64,000 nt of DNA from Pempheris klunzingeri (GCF_042242105.1 NC_092013.1:20222618-20286617), one strand, 5' to 3'. Shown: positions 1 through 21,519, numbered from the stretch's first letter. The notes: generated by a model from the sequence alone, not told the origin. Made by a program: numbers and translations.

Positions 1-686
1 CGGGGGAGGAGAGGGTTTAGCATAACACACAGTTCCTAAGTAAAAAGGCCAGATTAGGGTGTGGACCGACTTCAAGGCAGAGAAGGGGCGAGGTTTAACC
101 CGGCTGCTGCATCGCCATTGGTGGACACGGGAGACAAAAATGCCTGTACCTGGTGCAGGTAAACAGTCTGACATCAGGCACAGGGGGACTGGATCGGCTG
201 GCGGAATTTACTACGACCCTTCGACTTCATTGAATCGACCATCCTGGACAAGTTGACAGCACTTTTTTATGTGTGGCCTTTCTACAGTTTTGTGGTATGC
301 CTGATCCAAAACTGAAAAGTAAGTATTTGTAGATTTGGCAAATGTCATACACTGGTGCTTTGTTGTGTCATTTTGTTTATGCACGTCACATGTTTTGTTT
401 TATCGAGCATGTGAACTGCAGTTTAACAGAAGACGACACTGTACATTTATCAGCTATTGCAAGTTCTGTTTTAGCTGCACCATCACATCTTGGAGGGGAA
501 ATGTGAGAGCTGAAGGAGCTTGGTGATTTAAGAGTGAGGCAGTAATAGCGGGTTACATTTGTATGGGTTTGGTCTCTACATGTTTCACAGCACCCTGTAT
601 TCACTGGGCTCAAAAGCCCCCAGAAGGATGGAAACCAGAGAAAACAGGTCCTGTCTTGTGCAGGGAGAGGCCTGCCTGGCACACCC

Positions 687-728
<42 letters not shown>

Positions 729-2192
729 CACGCACTCAAAGAAAGAGGCATGGACACACACACAAATGGAACCTGTTTTTCGTGTATTTGTTCCTTTTGA
801 CTAATCTGTCACTTCTTTCCCCACAGAAAAAGAAAGAATGACATCACTGAAAGTGTTGCAGGGAATCAGTCATGTCATCTATTTCATTCCCAGTGATTCC
901 TCACCGGAGACGTCAGCACACTCACTGCTCTAATGAAACCATCCATGTATTCTATCCTTCATTCCACCGGAGTCTGTGTAAAGTGCCAATCAGATTTCAG
1001 TGGTTTGAAGAGTAAGACGCATGGAATTTGTCATCTAGAGAGAGCTTTCCAAGAAATACAGCCACATTACGAACTGCTATAATGGTTGAACCTTTCACAA
1101 TAAAAGTGAATGTCGCTCTTTGACAAAAGATCAGCTTTATTGTATGGCCTTTAATGTCCTTTGAAGTCAACCTGGCGTTAAATGCAACAGTTCTGCACAA
1201 GCACAGAAAGGGGAGTTCTCCTCCTCCTTACCTGCATTGCGACAGCAGTTGAATAGCGCTGCACTGATTGCACTTCAGAGTTACTGCGGGATCACAGAGT
1301 GCTGGCAGCCCCACTTTATGTCTCTTAGACTGTCACTCACAGAGGTTGTTATGTCCTCACCCTGTCTTTCCGCCCTTGCTTCTCCAAGACATGGCAATTA
1401 CATAATGACCCCTAAATTCCCACATTGCCACATCCACAGCAAACTCCTCCAGGCTTCTGCCAAGGCGTATCTTTGTGTCCCTTAAGTCTTCTCTTCTTAT
1501 AACTGCACCCCAATACATTTCAGCATTGTATTAGTAATTCAGTATGAGTAATGAACATCGTTTTCATATTTTTTCCCTAAAGAATATAGTTTTTTTTTAA
1601 ATAATTTCTCTGTGGGATAATTAACCTGCCTCATTAACACAGACCATTCCCTTGATTCTATTCAAAGCCTAAATTATTGATAAATGGCAGATGGAAGTCA
1701 TTTTACAGCTACATTGAGCCCAGAGTCACCCTGCTATAATTCTTCCATCCAATTAAGATGGAGAAAACATAATGAATAAACAAGCAAAGCAACATGGTGC
1801 CAGATTGGCAGAGATTCGTACAGACCTGTATTAAATAGCAGGGTTGTTGTGACACTTTTCTTCCTTAATTAAAGTTCCCTCTGCCTACAGATCCACCATC
1901 TCACCCACACCTACAGGTGCTAAACTGTCATCAGTTATTTTACAGCGTGTCTGAAAAGCCTCATCAAGAAGATATTTTAAATAATATTCTGAAAAAAAAC
2001 ATCATTATTATGAATTCACAACCACTCAAGCCGCTACAGAGGAGAGATGAGTCAGTCCTGCGATTCATATCAAAAACATTATCGACCCAATATATGCAGT
2101 GCAAAGACAGAATGAGGTATACATGACCAGAGTTTAGAAAAAAATCAGTCCTCTTCATCCTGGCTTCCTCTAATCAGCCATCCCAACAGGCC
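1..2192. other. Intergenic, no gene recognised
   Basis: No exon with recognisable homology or a good open frame is visible on either strand. The stretch has a CA microsatellite near 690-731 and otherwise AT-rich sequence. It lies downstream of the minus-strand receptor gene, so its right end is probably that gene's 3' UTR. A minus-strand AATAAA (TTTATT at about 1136-1141) is one possible polyadenylation signal, but it is about 1 kb from the stop codon and is unproven. Confidence 0.5.
689..731. repeat. (CA)n microsatellite
   Basis: About 20 CA dinucleotides in a row, followed by degenerate CA-rich sequence to about 763. It causes artificial His/Thr-rich and Cys/Val-rich open frames on both strands, which are not genes. 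Confidence 0.95.
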
Positions 2193-3158
2193 TCACGTGG
2201 GCGAAAGACTTGTGGTTTTCTCCTGAATAGGCTTCTCCTGCACTGCACACCTCAGCCTGCCATTCACCTTCCTGTTAGATACAATGATGACCACGGGGCT
2301 TAATGCCGCATAGAGTGAGGAGAAGAATATGCGCAGGTCAGAGATCAGCGAGGAAGTCATAGTCCTCCTCACAGTGAGAGTGTACACCCAAAGTCCATTA
2401 TCTACCCCATAGAGGACCACGTACAAGGTCACAAGTGCTACCACGGCTTTGGCAGCTCGTTGCTCGGCCCTACCACTTCTCCCACTGCCAGCATTACTGT
2501 TGCGGATCCCCTTTACCTGCCGGCTGTGCTTGTAGAGTAAAACCAGGATGATCAGGCTGGCCACAGTCATGAGGGCCATGGGCACCACATCTCTGGTCAC
2601 CTGGGCTGCCCCGTTTGCCTGTTTGGACAGCTTTGAAGGAAAGTGAACATAGCAGAATTGAACATTGATGCCATGGTTTATTAGACTGGAGTCATTCTGT
2701 GTGCTGAAGGAGAAGAGTATGGCTGCCACGCTCATGTTGGTGGTGAGAAGCCAGAGAAAGAGGAACACAAAGCCCAAATAGTGGGCAACCATAGCACGGA
2801 TGGTGGCCCAGCGGGATCCAGGAGGGGCAAAGCTCAGGGACTGGTAGGCACTCAGGACGAAAGTAAGCCAGATTGAGAGGGAACGAGATGTTCTGTAGAT
2901 AAAGATCACTGCTTTGCAGCCAACATCTCCAAAGATGTCGGCCAGGTGGAAGGAAGCCAGGGTTTCCAGCAGACAGCGAACACCCACCACCAGCAGGTTG
3001 GCGCAGGCCAGGTGTAGGACAATGGCATCAGCTGGGAGGAGCAGTTTCTCCTGGTACAGCAAGAGGAGGAATGCCAGGATGACAGCGATGTTACCTGGGA
3101 CTCCCACAACAGTGAGGGACAGATAGAGCATCCCACGGACAAACTCCTCTGATGGCAT
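2193..3158 (-). CDS. ora2: V1R-like olfactory receptor, class A related (ORA2-like)
   Basis: Single-exon frame of 321 residues for a seven-transmembrane chemosensory GPCR of the vomeronasal type-1 (ORA) family, expected in olfactory sensory neurons. TM1 starts almost at the N-terminus with GVPGN. A Cys in 'DVGCKAV' before TM3 and one in 'QFCYVHF' in the second extracellular loop can form the family disulfide. The third intracellular loop has 'KHSRQVKGIR', the diagnostic V1R-type motif, and the tail is short. An NDSS sequon sits in loop 2. The start chosen is the Met just before TM1. A good minus-strand splice acceptor (CTCCTGCAG) lies 2 nt upstream of it, so a 5' exon exists or existed. It lies head to head with the ORA1-like gene, the known teleost ora1/ora2 arrangement. 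The family call is firm; the subtype number rests on pairing, intronless coding and remembered sequence. Confidence 0.85.
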   Translation of the reverse strand: MPSEEFVRGMLYLSLTVVGVPGNIAVILAFLLLLYQEKLLLPADAIVLHLACANLLVVGVRCLLETLASFHLADIFGDVGCKAVIFIYRTSRSLSIWLTFVLSAYQSLSFAPPGSRWATIRAMVAHYLGFVFLFLWLLTTNMSVAAILFSFSTQNDSSLINHGINVQFCYVHFPSKLSKQANGAAQVTRDVVPMALMTVASLIILVLLYKHSRQVKGIRNSNAGSGRSGRAEQRAAKAVVALVTLYVVLYGVDNGLWVYTLTVRRTMTSSLISDLRIFFSSLYAALSPVVIIVSNRKVNGRLRCAVQEKPIQEKTTSLSPT

Positions 3159-3298
3159 TCCTGCAGGAGTAGAAGAGAGTACAAGGCAACTTTACCAGTT
3201 AGATAACCCAGGTTTTGATCATAGTATCTTGTTAGTTAAGTGATATCTTCCATTCAAATCTATGTCAGGAAAATCACTGCAGAAGTTCATCCCCCTAC

Positions 3299-3443
3299 CT
3301 GAGGACACTCTGAGATCACTAGGTCTGAAGTGGATCTTGTCCCTGATCCCTCTCTCCTGAAGTAACCCGGTTGTTTGTGTTCTTATACTTGCAAACTGGT
3401 AACAGTTGTTGGATCTGTTTTTCATGGTCCATTGACTTCTCAT
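3299..3443 (-). other. Candidate upstream exon of the ORA2-like gene
   Basis: On the minus strand, CTCAG|GTAGGG at 3299/3298 is a plausible donor, and the acceptor ending at 3161 gives a 138-bp intron. Reading from an ATG at 3443, this exon joins in frame to the receptor (Ser-Gly-Met-Pro) and would add 49 residues at the N-terminus. V1R-type receptors normally have a very short extracellular N-terminus, so this may only be 5' UTR that happens to be open. Confidence 0.35.
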
Positions 3444-6400
3444 TGCTCAGCCTCCAATTACTTGAGATCAATTCAGATGACTGCATCTGTCCCCTCACAG
3501 GGTTTCAGACCAATAGGATAACACAGTGAAAGCTGTGTTTGGACTCATTTAGAGGTTACAAAGATTTCAGTGTCATTGCTTTACTTAGTGGGGAGACTAT
3601 TAAATACTTTTTCTAATTACTGATCCTATATTTAGATTTCCTTATGAGACCCTTCATGGTACTTTTATATTTTTCATTTCTGCAATAACTTTTAATAGCT
3701 ACTACCTATTAAAGGCACCTTTCTTGTGTTGGTTAGCCTTACATCAACACCACAGTGTCCTCCAGTGGAGAAAGCTGAAACAAAGTGAAAGCCAGAGGAC
3801 GTTCTACACAGTCTATATGATAAATTATCCACAGCTTCATTTGTAAAGTGTGACATAGCATCCAATTTATGGTTGTGTAATTCATCCAGAGCAATAAAAG
3901 CTCTAAAAATGGAATTAAACCTAAGTTGTGAGGATGTTGTAAGGGCAAATAAGTGTGCTGCATGATTTAACTGCAACATGCCCCACAGCAGGGAATTGGT
4001 AATGAATATTAAGCCCATTTCTCACATAAGTACATGAGGTGGCATGTCCTCTACTGAAATTAAAAGAGAAGATACGACAATATGACCATTAATGAGATGA
4101 GTTACATGTACAATAACCTTATTAAATTAAAATTTTGAACACCATATACACAAACTTTTCAGGTATTAATAGTGTTCAGTTGGATCATTCACACTTCATA
4201 CAGTCATGGAGAGTAACTATGTGTTTACTTGACTTGAGTATTTTCTCAAAAGAGTACTTTTAAGTACATTATTCTAATGTTACTGACAAACTTTTACTTA
4301 AGCAACATTTTTAAAGCAGGATTCTTAATTGTAATAGAGTATCATTACAGTGCAAATTGCTCCTTTTACCGGAGTACAGGATCCAATTTCTTCCTCCACC
4401 TTTAAAAACACTTCAAGTTTAACTTTATTGCCCTCAAAAGGAAACTTGTTAGGCAGCCAGGTGAAACATGCATCGCATATGGACAGAGGGTACATGAAGC
4501 GCAATAAAGAACAATGAAACATAATGTGACAAGAACAGAGAAAACTGCAAACAGTTGCTGAAGTGTTGAATGATGTCGAGTGAAGAGATAGAAAGTGAAA
4601 TAAAATATACAGTCACGGGAGGTCAATTTTGCACCCCTCCCCTCAAATGCAAATAAAGAGTCTAAGGCCCATCAATATCAGACAGGAGACTGCTAAGCCA
4701 AAAGCTTCTTAAACCACATTTTTGCTGTGGGACAGATTAACTAGCACAGTGAGGGGTGCACTGAATATTCCCTCTTCACCAACCAAAGCCAACCAGAGCC
4801 CTCACCAGCATACTGAGAGGTGCAAAGGGTTAGAAAGTGACTTATCTCAGAACTATCTTGAGTTGTAGGTAAACAGCTAACTTCAATGCTTGAGGAGTTA
4901 TCTGATGATAATAAAGAGAGAGCATTCGTGAATTCAACACATATTACACGCTGATATTAACAGTGTGAAAATGATAATGTGTCTCAATTCAGTACAGCTC
5001 ATATTATGGAAAGTATTTTATTATACATGCAAACCCATTATTGGCATCCCTTAATCACAAACACAAGGTGTCACATGTATTATTCCATTTACAGAAAAAA
5101 GATTGTGCATGTAGTTTTTAGCATTACCTATAGTATACACTATAAATGTAAACTTCATCTCTATGGATATCATGCAATTAGTTAATGTAAGATTGAAACT
5201 GAATCAGTGCAATTACGAAAACAGTTTACATCAGCCATAAATTCAAAAAAGTCAAATCTCATGTCAGGTGATTTTTTAACTCACAATGTGACGTATTGGA
5301 CATGATGCAGTCCCCTGAGAAGGACATGCTTGAACTTGCCATTTTAATTAGCTCTCTGAACATGTAAACATGCACACGGGGAAATAACACATCTTATGAT
5401 GCTTTATTCCAAAGCCTGCTCCCAGGAGAAAACAAGCTCCTCAAACAACATTGTTTCAGCACACACAATCCAGTCTGACTTTTGCAGCTGAGAAAACAGC
5501 AATGTAGAATGAGCCATAGGTTAGAGCGAGCGCTTTTCATGTAAGACACACTTGCCGGTTACAACTTATGTGGATTGTGATGAAAAATGAATTACAAGCT
5601 TCTGTTGTAACATATGTCAGTGCTGAGAGTTAAGAACATAAATGAATAATGGCTGATTGTCCCTATGCCCCCAATTAGTACAGACATGCATTGTTATACG
5701 GCTAATTGCCTTGCTCCTCTGTGTCTTTTAACACGCTCCCAGGACATGAAGGAGGAAGAGCGCAAACTAAAGCACCAGCTGTGCGTGTAAAAGCCTCTTG
5801 ATGGCTCATTCAAGGCATCATCAGGCGGCTTTTGCATCAACAATAACCGCACACTATTGTCTCTGCAGGGGTTGTTTAACTCTTATTTTTTAAATCCACG
5901 GGGAACGGCATTATAATATCTCAGAAGTCAGTAGAAGATGAAAAATTATGTGAAAGTACACGTATGAACTACTGCAGAATACAACCTGAGTTTTGAACTC
6001 ACATAGGAATTCACATATGTTATTCATATCACCTAAGGCAGCTTAGTTACTTTACTTTTATCATGATGAACTGTTTCCTAATATTAAAGCCTAAAGTGAA
6101 TCTGGAATGCTGTGTTGATGTACTGCCTGGAGCACCTTCATTCATTTTAAAAAGGAGGATGATTTGCATGCAGACTCATGCCATATTTGTTTGAAGTTTG
6201 ATATCACGCTTGTGCCACCATATCTGATTCCAAACCAGAAAAGGTACTCCAAACACCAGCTGCACTCATCCTTCCAAGTTATTTATCGTGACGGTGATTA
6301 GGATGTCAGATTAAAATTCAAAGGATAGATTTTCCTTTTCTTAAGTCTGTCTTAAAGCAATACTCGCATTCCCATATGTACACTGAAACGGATTTTGTTT

Positions 6401-6968
6401 GCTGTAATAAACCCTCCTGTTCATACTGGGCATTAAAAGATCTCTTCCAAAGATCCCTTTCTAATTGTACTAATGGGGAACACAATCCTCAGTCCTCACG
6501 CTGTGCAATGAAAGAGATCTTCCTTCATTTTAGTACCAAATTCCCTCTTTGAGTTAGTGTCTCTCTGCTGCAGCACAGGAAGGAAACACATCCTGAGAAA
6601 TGCAGAAGGGGATTTTAATTTTGCACTAAAAAGACTATAAGTTTGGAAGATACCAACTTGTTTTGCCTAACTCAGACTGCTGACGCTTCATATTATTTTT
6701 CTACAGAATGAGGACTGTGGATTTTGCCCCACACCCATTTCCATTGGAAACATGTTAGGAGGAGGTCTCTTAATGGCCAGTGTGAACAGCAGGGATGATT
6801 ACAGCAAGGAAAAACTGTTTCAGTGTTCATATAGGCGCCTGATTATTGTTTTGCAGCGCTTGCCCTCTGAGACCATCTGACCGTCAGATTTAGTTTGTTG
6901 CTTTAATTTGCCAAACTGGGGGCAGAACTCTGCATTGTTGGCCAATGATGTTGAGGGGCAGCGAGGAC
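3444..6968. other. Spacer between divergent receptor genes
   Basis: AT-rich, with no convincing coding exon. It contains a piece of a teleost interspersed repeat (about 4190-4410) and many ATTA homeodomain-type cores. A sequence resembling the Olf1/EBF palindrome (CTCCCAGGAGA, 5419-5429) is present but imperfect. Because the two receptors are divergent and about 4 kb apart, this is where shared promoter or enhancer sequence would be expected; no specific element can be proved from one sequence. Confidence 0.5.
4190..4410. repeat. Fragment of a teleost interspersed repeat
   Basis: The stretch with 'AAACTTTTACTTAAGCAAC', 'GCAGGATTCTTAATTGTAAT' and a terminal 'TTCTTCCTCCACC' matches, from memory, the 3' end of a very common percomorph repeat rich in AAGTACTTTTACTT. 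The other end of the same family is seen at 39539-40030. It is degenerate and its ends are approximate. Confidence 0.5.
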
Positions 6969-6975
6969 TATAAAT
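6969..6975 (+). promoter_or_regulatory. Candidate TATA box of the ORA1-like gene
   Basis: TATAAAT lies about 75 bp before a strong donor (CAG|GTGAGC at 7046/7047). This fits a transcription start near 7000 and a short non-coding first exon. Inferred from spacing only. Confidence 0.35.
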
Positions 6976-7046
6976 TGTAATTACACGGGCTATTAAACAC
7001 TTAATGTATAACAGGCTTTACTTTTGCCTTTAATCTGCAACTTCAG

Positions 7047-7124
7047 GTGAGCACCATTTCCACTGCAGAGATCCAGGAAATTACATGATTATACACAGGC
7101 TATGTGGTTATATTCTATTTCTAG
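7047..7124 (+). other. Candidate 5' UTR intron of the ORA1-like gene
   Basis: The donor CAG|GTGAGC and the acceptor TATATTCTATTTCTAG define a 78-bp intron of typical fish size. If it is spliced, the ATG at 7102 is intronic and the first in-frame start becomes 7192. The divergent neighbour also has an acceptor just upstream of its coding start, so both receptors may share a non-coding first exon plus a single coding exon. Confidence 0.4.
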
Positions 7125-7191
7125 TTTTGAGGATGTTTCTTGTGTGCACTGTATTCATAACAGATTTGATTCTCTGTCTGCTTTGCCAATC

Positions 7192-8157
7192 ATGACCACG
7201 GCAGGCCTTGGTGTCATGGATCTGTGTGTGACCATCAAAGGGGTTTCCTTCCTCTTGCAGACAGGTATGGGCATCTTGGGGAACACTGCGGTGCTGTTGG
7301 CATACGCACACATCATTTACGCTGAACCCAAGCTCCTTCCTGTGGATATGATCCTGTGCCACCTGGCCCTCGCCAACCTTATGCTGCTACTGACTCGCTG
7401 CGTCCCCCAGACTATGACTGTGTTTGGGCTGAGGGACCTGCTGAATGATCCCGGCTGTAAAGTGGTGATCTACGCCTACCGCATTGGCCGAGCTTTGTCA
7501 GTCTGCATCACCTGCATGCTCAGTGTGTTTCAGGCTGTGACCATCGCTCCCGCAGGGCCCTGGATGTCCAGGTTAAAGCCTGTGCTTCCCTGCCTGGTCC
7601 TCCCCACCTTTGCAGCACTGTGGCTCTTCAACATGGCCATATGCATCGCAGCCCCTTTCTTCTCTATGTCTCCACGAAATGGCACCGTCCCAGCCTTTAC
7701 CCTCAACCTGGGCTTCTGTCATGTGGACTTCAGAGACAACCTGTCCTATGTGATTAATGGGGTTGCTGTCTCTGGGAGGGACTTTGCCTTTGTCGCCCTG
7801 ATGGTGGGATCAAGTGGTTACATCCTGCTGCTTCTCCACCGCCACAGCCGCCAAGTGAGAGGGATCCGCCGCTCCCAGGGCGGCGGGGCAGAGACCAGGG
7901 CGGCCAAAATAGTGGTCACCTTGGTGGTTCTGTACGTGGTCTTCTTTGGGATTGATAACGTAATCTGGATCTACATGCTGACGGTGGCGAAGGTGTCACC
8001 AGTGGTGGCTGATATGAGGGTGTTCTTCTCCTCCTGTTATGCCTCTCTCAGCCCCTACTTCATCATTTCTTCCAACAAGAAGGTCAAGGCGAAGATCGTA
8101 TGTGCAGCCGAGCAAGACCAACCATCAGCCGACAATCAGGAGTCGAGTGACAAATGA
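7192..8157 (+). CDS. ora1: V1R-like olfactory receptor, class A related (ORA1-like)
   Basis: Intronless coding frame for a seven-transmembrane V1R/ORA receptor. TM1 carries GILGN, TM2 is rich in Leu/Ala, and the Cys residues in 'DPGCKVV' and 'GFCHVDF' can make the extracellular disulfide. The third intracellular loop has 'RHSRQVRGIR', nearly identical to the divergent neighbour. NGT and NLS sequons lie in loop 2. The frame is open from an ATG at 7102, but that Met probably lies in a 5' intron. The Mets at 7192 (MTTAGLG) and 7216 (MDLCVT) place TM1 at the N-terminus as usual for the family, giving 321 or 313 residues. The remembered teleost ORA1 starts MDLCVT, so 7216 is a strong alternative. 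No stop or frameshift interrupts it. Confidence 0.85.
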   Translation: MTTAGLGVMDLCVTIKGVSFLLQTGMGILGNTAVLLAYAHIIYAEPKLLPVDMILCHLALANLMLLLTRCVPQTMTVFGLRDLLNDPGCKVVIYAYRIGRALSVCITCMLSVFQAVTIAPAGPWMSRLKPVLPCLVLPTFAALWLFNMAICIAAPFFSMSPRNGTVPAFTLNLGFCHVDFRDNLSYVINGVAVSGRDFAFVALMVGSSGYILLLLHRHSRQVRGIRRSQGGGAETRAAKIVVTLVVLYVVFFGIDNVIWIYMLTVAKVSPVVADMRVFFSSCYASLSPYFIISSNKKVKAKIVCAAEQDQPSADNQESSDK

Positions 8158-9440
8158 CTCTTTCTGTGTCGTGACAGGCTGTCAACTGGCCTGCAAGATG
8201 GCAGAGTCATACTCTCAGACCTTATCATTTTCAACACTGTTGCACAGATAACTGTCATTTAGCTAAACAACAGACCCTTTAGAAAGTAGTACAAGGCAGT
8301 ATTGTCTTGTACTGTTGTTTTATGTATAGTTTCTTCAAAATCAAAAATATACAGATGTTTTTAGCTGCCATGTGGTTTGTGGTTATTTTGTATGCCAGCA
8401 AAAGAGATGAGATTATCAGTAAATTAATGTGCATCATATTTGAGAGTTTTCAGCTTCTCAAATGTGATGAATTTGCTGCTTTTCTTCGTCTTTTGTGATC
8501 ATAAACCAATTATCGATCTTTCGGACTGTTGGTCTTACGAAAGCAATTTGACCAAGATCGTAGCCACCATTAAGGACATCGTGGTCATGTCATCAGTACT
8601 GTTTCAGGGAATTTGGAGGTTTTATTGACCTGAGAAGGTATTTATATTGTTCATGTACACAAAAATGTCACATCCCTAATCCTTGATTGAGCTGTTTATG
8701 GTCAGAAACATACCCTGAAAATAATGAGATGAGAATTTATCCTCAAGAATTGTTGTGTGAATTGTGGGAGAGGCTTTCAGACAGAATTCAGGCAGCTATC
8801 TGGAGAGTTAGTCAGCTATATTTTACAGATAAAATGAAAATGTAAAGTGTGGGGTGAAACAGTTCAAAAATTAGGGCAGTTGGGGCAGTTGTATTTGGAT
8901 TGGATATTTTTGAGAAATTAATCAGAATAATCTATAATGAAGTCTAATGTCTAATAAACCTTCTCCTGTCGCGCTCTGATTGGCTGAATTGTTGGACTAA
9001 CTTCAGGAAAAATAATGAGGGAGGTAAATTGTGTCCTCATTAATGACTTTCAGGCAGCACTTTCACTCGATTAGTCTAAAGTGCGACTTGCTTCACCACT
9101 TAATTGTTTATATTAACATTTAGAACGAAAATTGTTGACTCACAGTTAAAGCCAGTGAAAGCGGTTTAATATCGGTCAATTTGTCACTACGGAAAAGGGC
9201 TCCGGATGAGCCTGAGCGAGCGCGAAGTCCTCCTGAGAGACACTGCGCAGGGAAAAATGTCTCCAGCCATAGCACAACAAACCCCGGAAAAGGGAAGCGG
9301 AAGAAAGATCCTGATGTTGAAATGTTAAACAAGAGTGAAGTTGGCGAAGTGCAGAATACAGTAAAACAATCTTATTGGCAGGTAGAAGCGTGGCCGTGGA
9401 GAAAACATTTGACAAATGCAACATTTACAACTCAGTAATC
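8158..9440. other. Intergenic / ORA1-like 3' UTR and phtf1 promoter region
   Basis: No coding exon recognised. AATAAA at 8953-8958 could end the receptor transcript. From about 9180 the CpG content rises, with GAGCGAGCGCG and similar runs, consistent with the promoter and first exon of phtf1. Confidence 0.45.
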
Positions 9441-9629
9441 TCGTCGAAAAGTTGCAGTTGACACAAAGCGCGTAGCTGCTCGGCAGCGGCACGTTTAGCT
9501 GAGCCTGACCAGAAGACGCTGCTACGCCCCTGAAACTGATGACAGCGTGTTTAAAGACCAGTTTGTGATGCTTACTGCAAGAGTCAGTGTCCAGTTTGAG
9601 CCCAATCAGCCCGTGCTGGTTTATTACAG
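9441..9629 (+). other. Likely 5' UTR exon of phtf1
   Basis: Moderately CpG-rich sequence ends in CAG|GTGGGT at 9629/9630. The next acceptor (GTGTTTTCAG, ending 9836) opens the exon that carries the phtf1 start codon. The 5' limit is a guess. Confidence 0.45.
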
Positions 9630-9810
9630 GTGGGTGACTTCTTGCTATCTCATGCTAGCGGACAGCTCGTGTTAGCTAGCCGTTACTTGTTAGTTTAACG
9701 TCAACAGCGTTGCTTCACAGTTAAAGTTCACCGCGACACAGTTAACTTCACACTTGCTTTATATCGTTGACGTTTGTCCCTCACTGTGTTGCCTTCATGC
9801 CAGGTTGACT

Positions 9811-9832
9811 GTGTCTGTGTGTGTGTGTGTTT
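9811..9832. repeat. (GT)n tract before phtf1 exon 2 acceptor
   Basis: A short GT repeat runs directly into the TTTTCAG acceptor at 9836. It is unusual as an upstream tract but short. Confidence 0.8.
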
Positions 9833-9929
9833 TCAGTGAACAGATCTGGACTTGTGCCCAGTCCTCCCTCTGCCCTGTGCTCCTCTTTGTGAAATGACCT
9901 GAGTCCGACTTCACTGGTTCCAGCATCCG

Positions 9930-19915
<9,986 letters not shown>

Positions 19916-20688
19916 TGTGAAAACGGCAAACCACTATGAGTCGGACACTGGAGACCAGAAGCTCCCCGTGTCTGCTGCAGAGAAGCCTCTCATCTATGAA
20001 GAAAGTGCAAACCTACTGACGGTTCGGTCGTTGTTTGTGCCTTCCAACCGAAACTTCCGGCTCTTGAGTTTCATCAGTCATTCACAAGCCCGAGCTTCTC
20101 TGACAATCGCTCACGCAGCATTACTGGCGCCTCAGCTGGTGTGGCAACACACAGTTCCCATCAGCCACACCACTAACCCAGTGCCTAACCTCTGACCCTT
20201 GAATGTTCCTCAGTATGTGATTAAATATAGCGCTGAGCTGAGGTCCGAGATCATTTCAGGCTTCTGCGGCACCCAGATCTCCAAATGTGTCCTTTACAGA
20301 TGTGTGGACACAAAGTGAGATGTAGATGCAGAAGACGGTGATGGTAGTTTTAGTCCTGATGTTTCTCATCAGTGCATTAGTTCAATTAACTGAAAAACAA
20401 GCTAAGCGCTTTCTAAACCCGGTAAACAAAAATGGGCGACCTGGCTGCATTAAATGAATTTTCACAGGACTCGGCTTCGATCTCGACCTTTTTGTACTAT
20501 TTAAGGAGGAAACATTGTGATTGTAAGTAGGCTTTATTTATTTGGGGTTCTGTTTCAGCGCTTAAACTTATAATGGTACCTGTACGTCTCGGACCACTAT
20601 CTGCCTTTTGTATTGAGGACCATTGTTGAATAAGATGACTATGCAGAGTGGGCAAAGTTCTGCTTAAAGGAAATGTTTGATAGAGATG

Positions 20689-20694
20689 AATAAA
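20689..20694 (+). terminator. phtf1 polyadenylation signal
   Basis: AATAAA about 770 bp after the phtf1 stop codon and about 100 bp before the CpG-rich start of the next gene, followed by T-rich sequence. Confidence 0.7.
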
Positions 20695-20789
20695 TGTTTT
20701 TCATCCAAGAATGTTGCCATCATTTTGTGTTTTTTTTTCTTTGCACACTGGCCTGCAGCTCATCCTCTGCAGGGTCTCATGAGTTAGTC

Positions 20790-21054
20790 ATATTGGGTTG
20801 CGCGTTGACGTGCTCCGCCGTGGATCTATTATCAGCGTTACGGTAGAGAGGGGTGGGGGTGGGGGGGCTGGCGTAGAGGCACACCTCCAGCTTGGAAGGA
20901 CATCAACCGGCCGAGGAGGCACCTCAGCACCAAGGACAGGCCGAGCACACCGGCTCCTCCGGCCGCAGCGTCGGGCGCAGACTCCGGGTCCTGCAGGTCG
21001 TGAGATCCCAGAGCCTGCGGGGTGCAGCGGACTCAATATTCGCCTCTCGACCGG
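20790..21054 (+). other. CpG-rich promoter and 5' UTR exon of pfkfb2
   Basis: GC- and CpG-rich sequence ends at CCGG|GTAAAA (donor at 21055). The next acceptor (TGTTTCAG, ending 21456) opens the exon with the start codon. Long antisense frames here reflect base composition only. Confidence 0.55.
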
Positions 21055-21519
21055 GTAAAATGCCGAAATAAACCAAACGATCATGATGCTGTGAGACACG
21101 CAGTCAGCGTGGATTATGTTTGAGGCGGATGATGTTACATATTTGCATGACAGATGTAGCTCAGTGTCGCATGAACTCAGCCACCAGTCAGAGAGCAGAT
21201 GAAAGCTCAGGCTGCTCCTCTGCGGCTTTGTAACCACACTGCATTTGGCCAAGAGGATTTTTTTTTTTTTCTTTAAGAGATGTGGCAGCGCCTTTCCCCC
21301 TCATCCTTTGCCCCCCTTGGTTGCATCCTTAGGTGTTACCTGGGAAACACAAAGCCATAAGATATTTTTTGAAAATGCAGCCTTTTGTGTGCACGGTTCT
21401 CTTCTGTCTCCGATGAATGAAAGCAATGCATGAAATGTCTGACTCCTCTGTTTCAGACCAGCTTGGACAATGTTGTTCTGAGAAAGAGAGCTGATTGTGA
21501 CTCAAACAAGACCCCCAGC

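Noticed and set aside
386-804. Overlapping open frames on both strands around 386-804
   Set aside because: They are driven by the CA microsatellite (His/Thr and Cys/Val runs); no homology.
7102-7191. N-terminal extension of the ORA1-like receptor from ATG 7102
   Set aside because: The ATG lies inside a likely 5' UTR intron (7047-7124), and the added residues are not like ORA N-termini.
20788-21252. 154-codon minus-strand frame and 86-codon plus-strand frame
   Set aside because: They lie in the CpG-rich 5' UTR/promoter of pfkfb2; low stop frequency is explained by GC content, and there is no homology.
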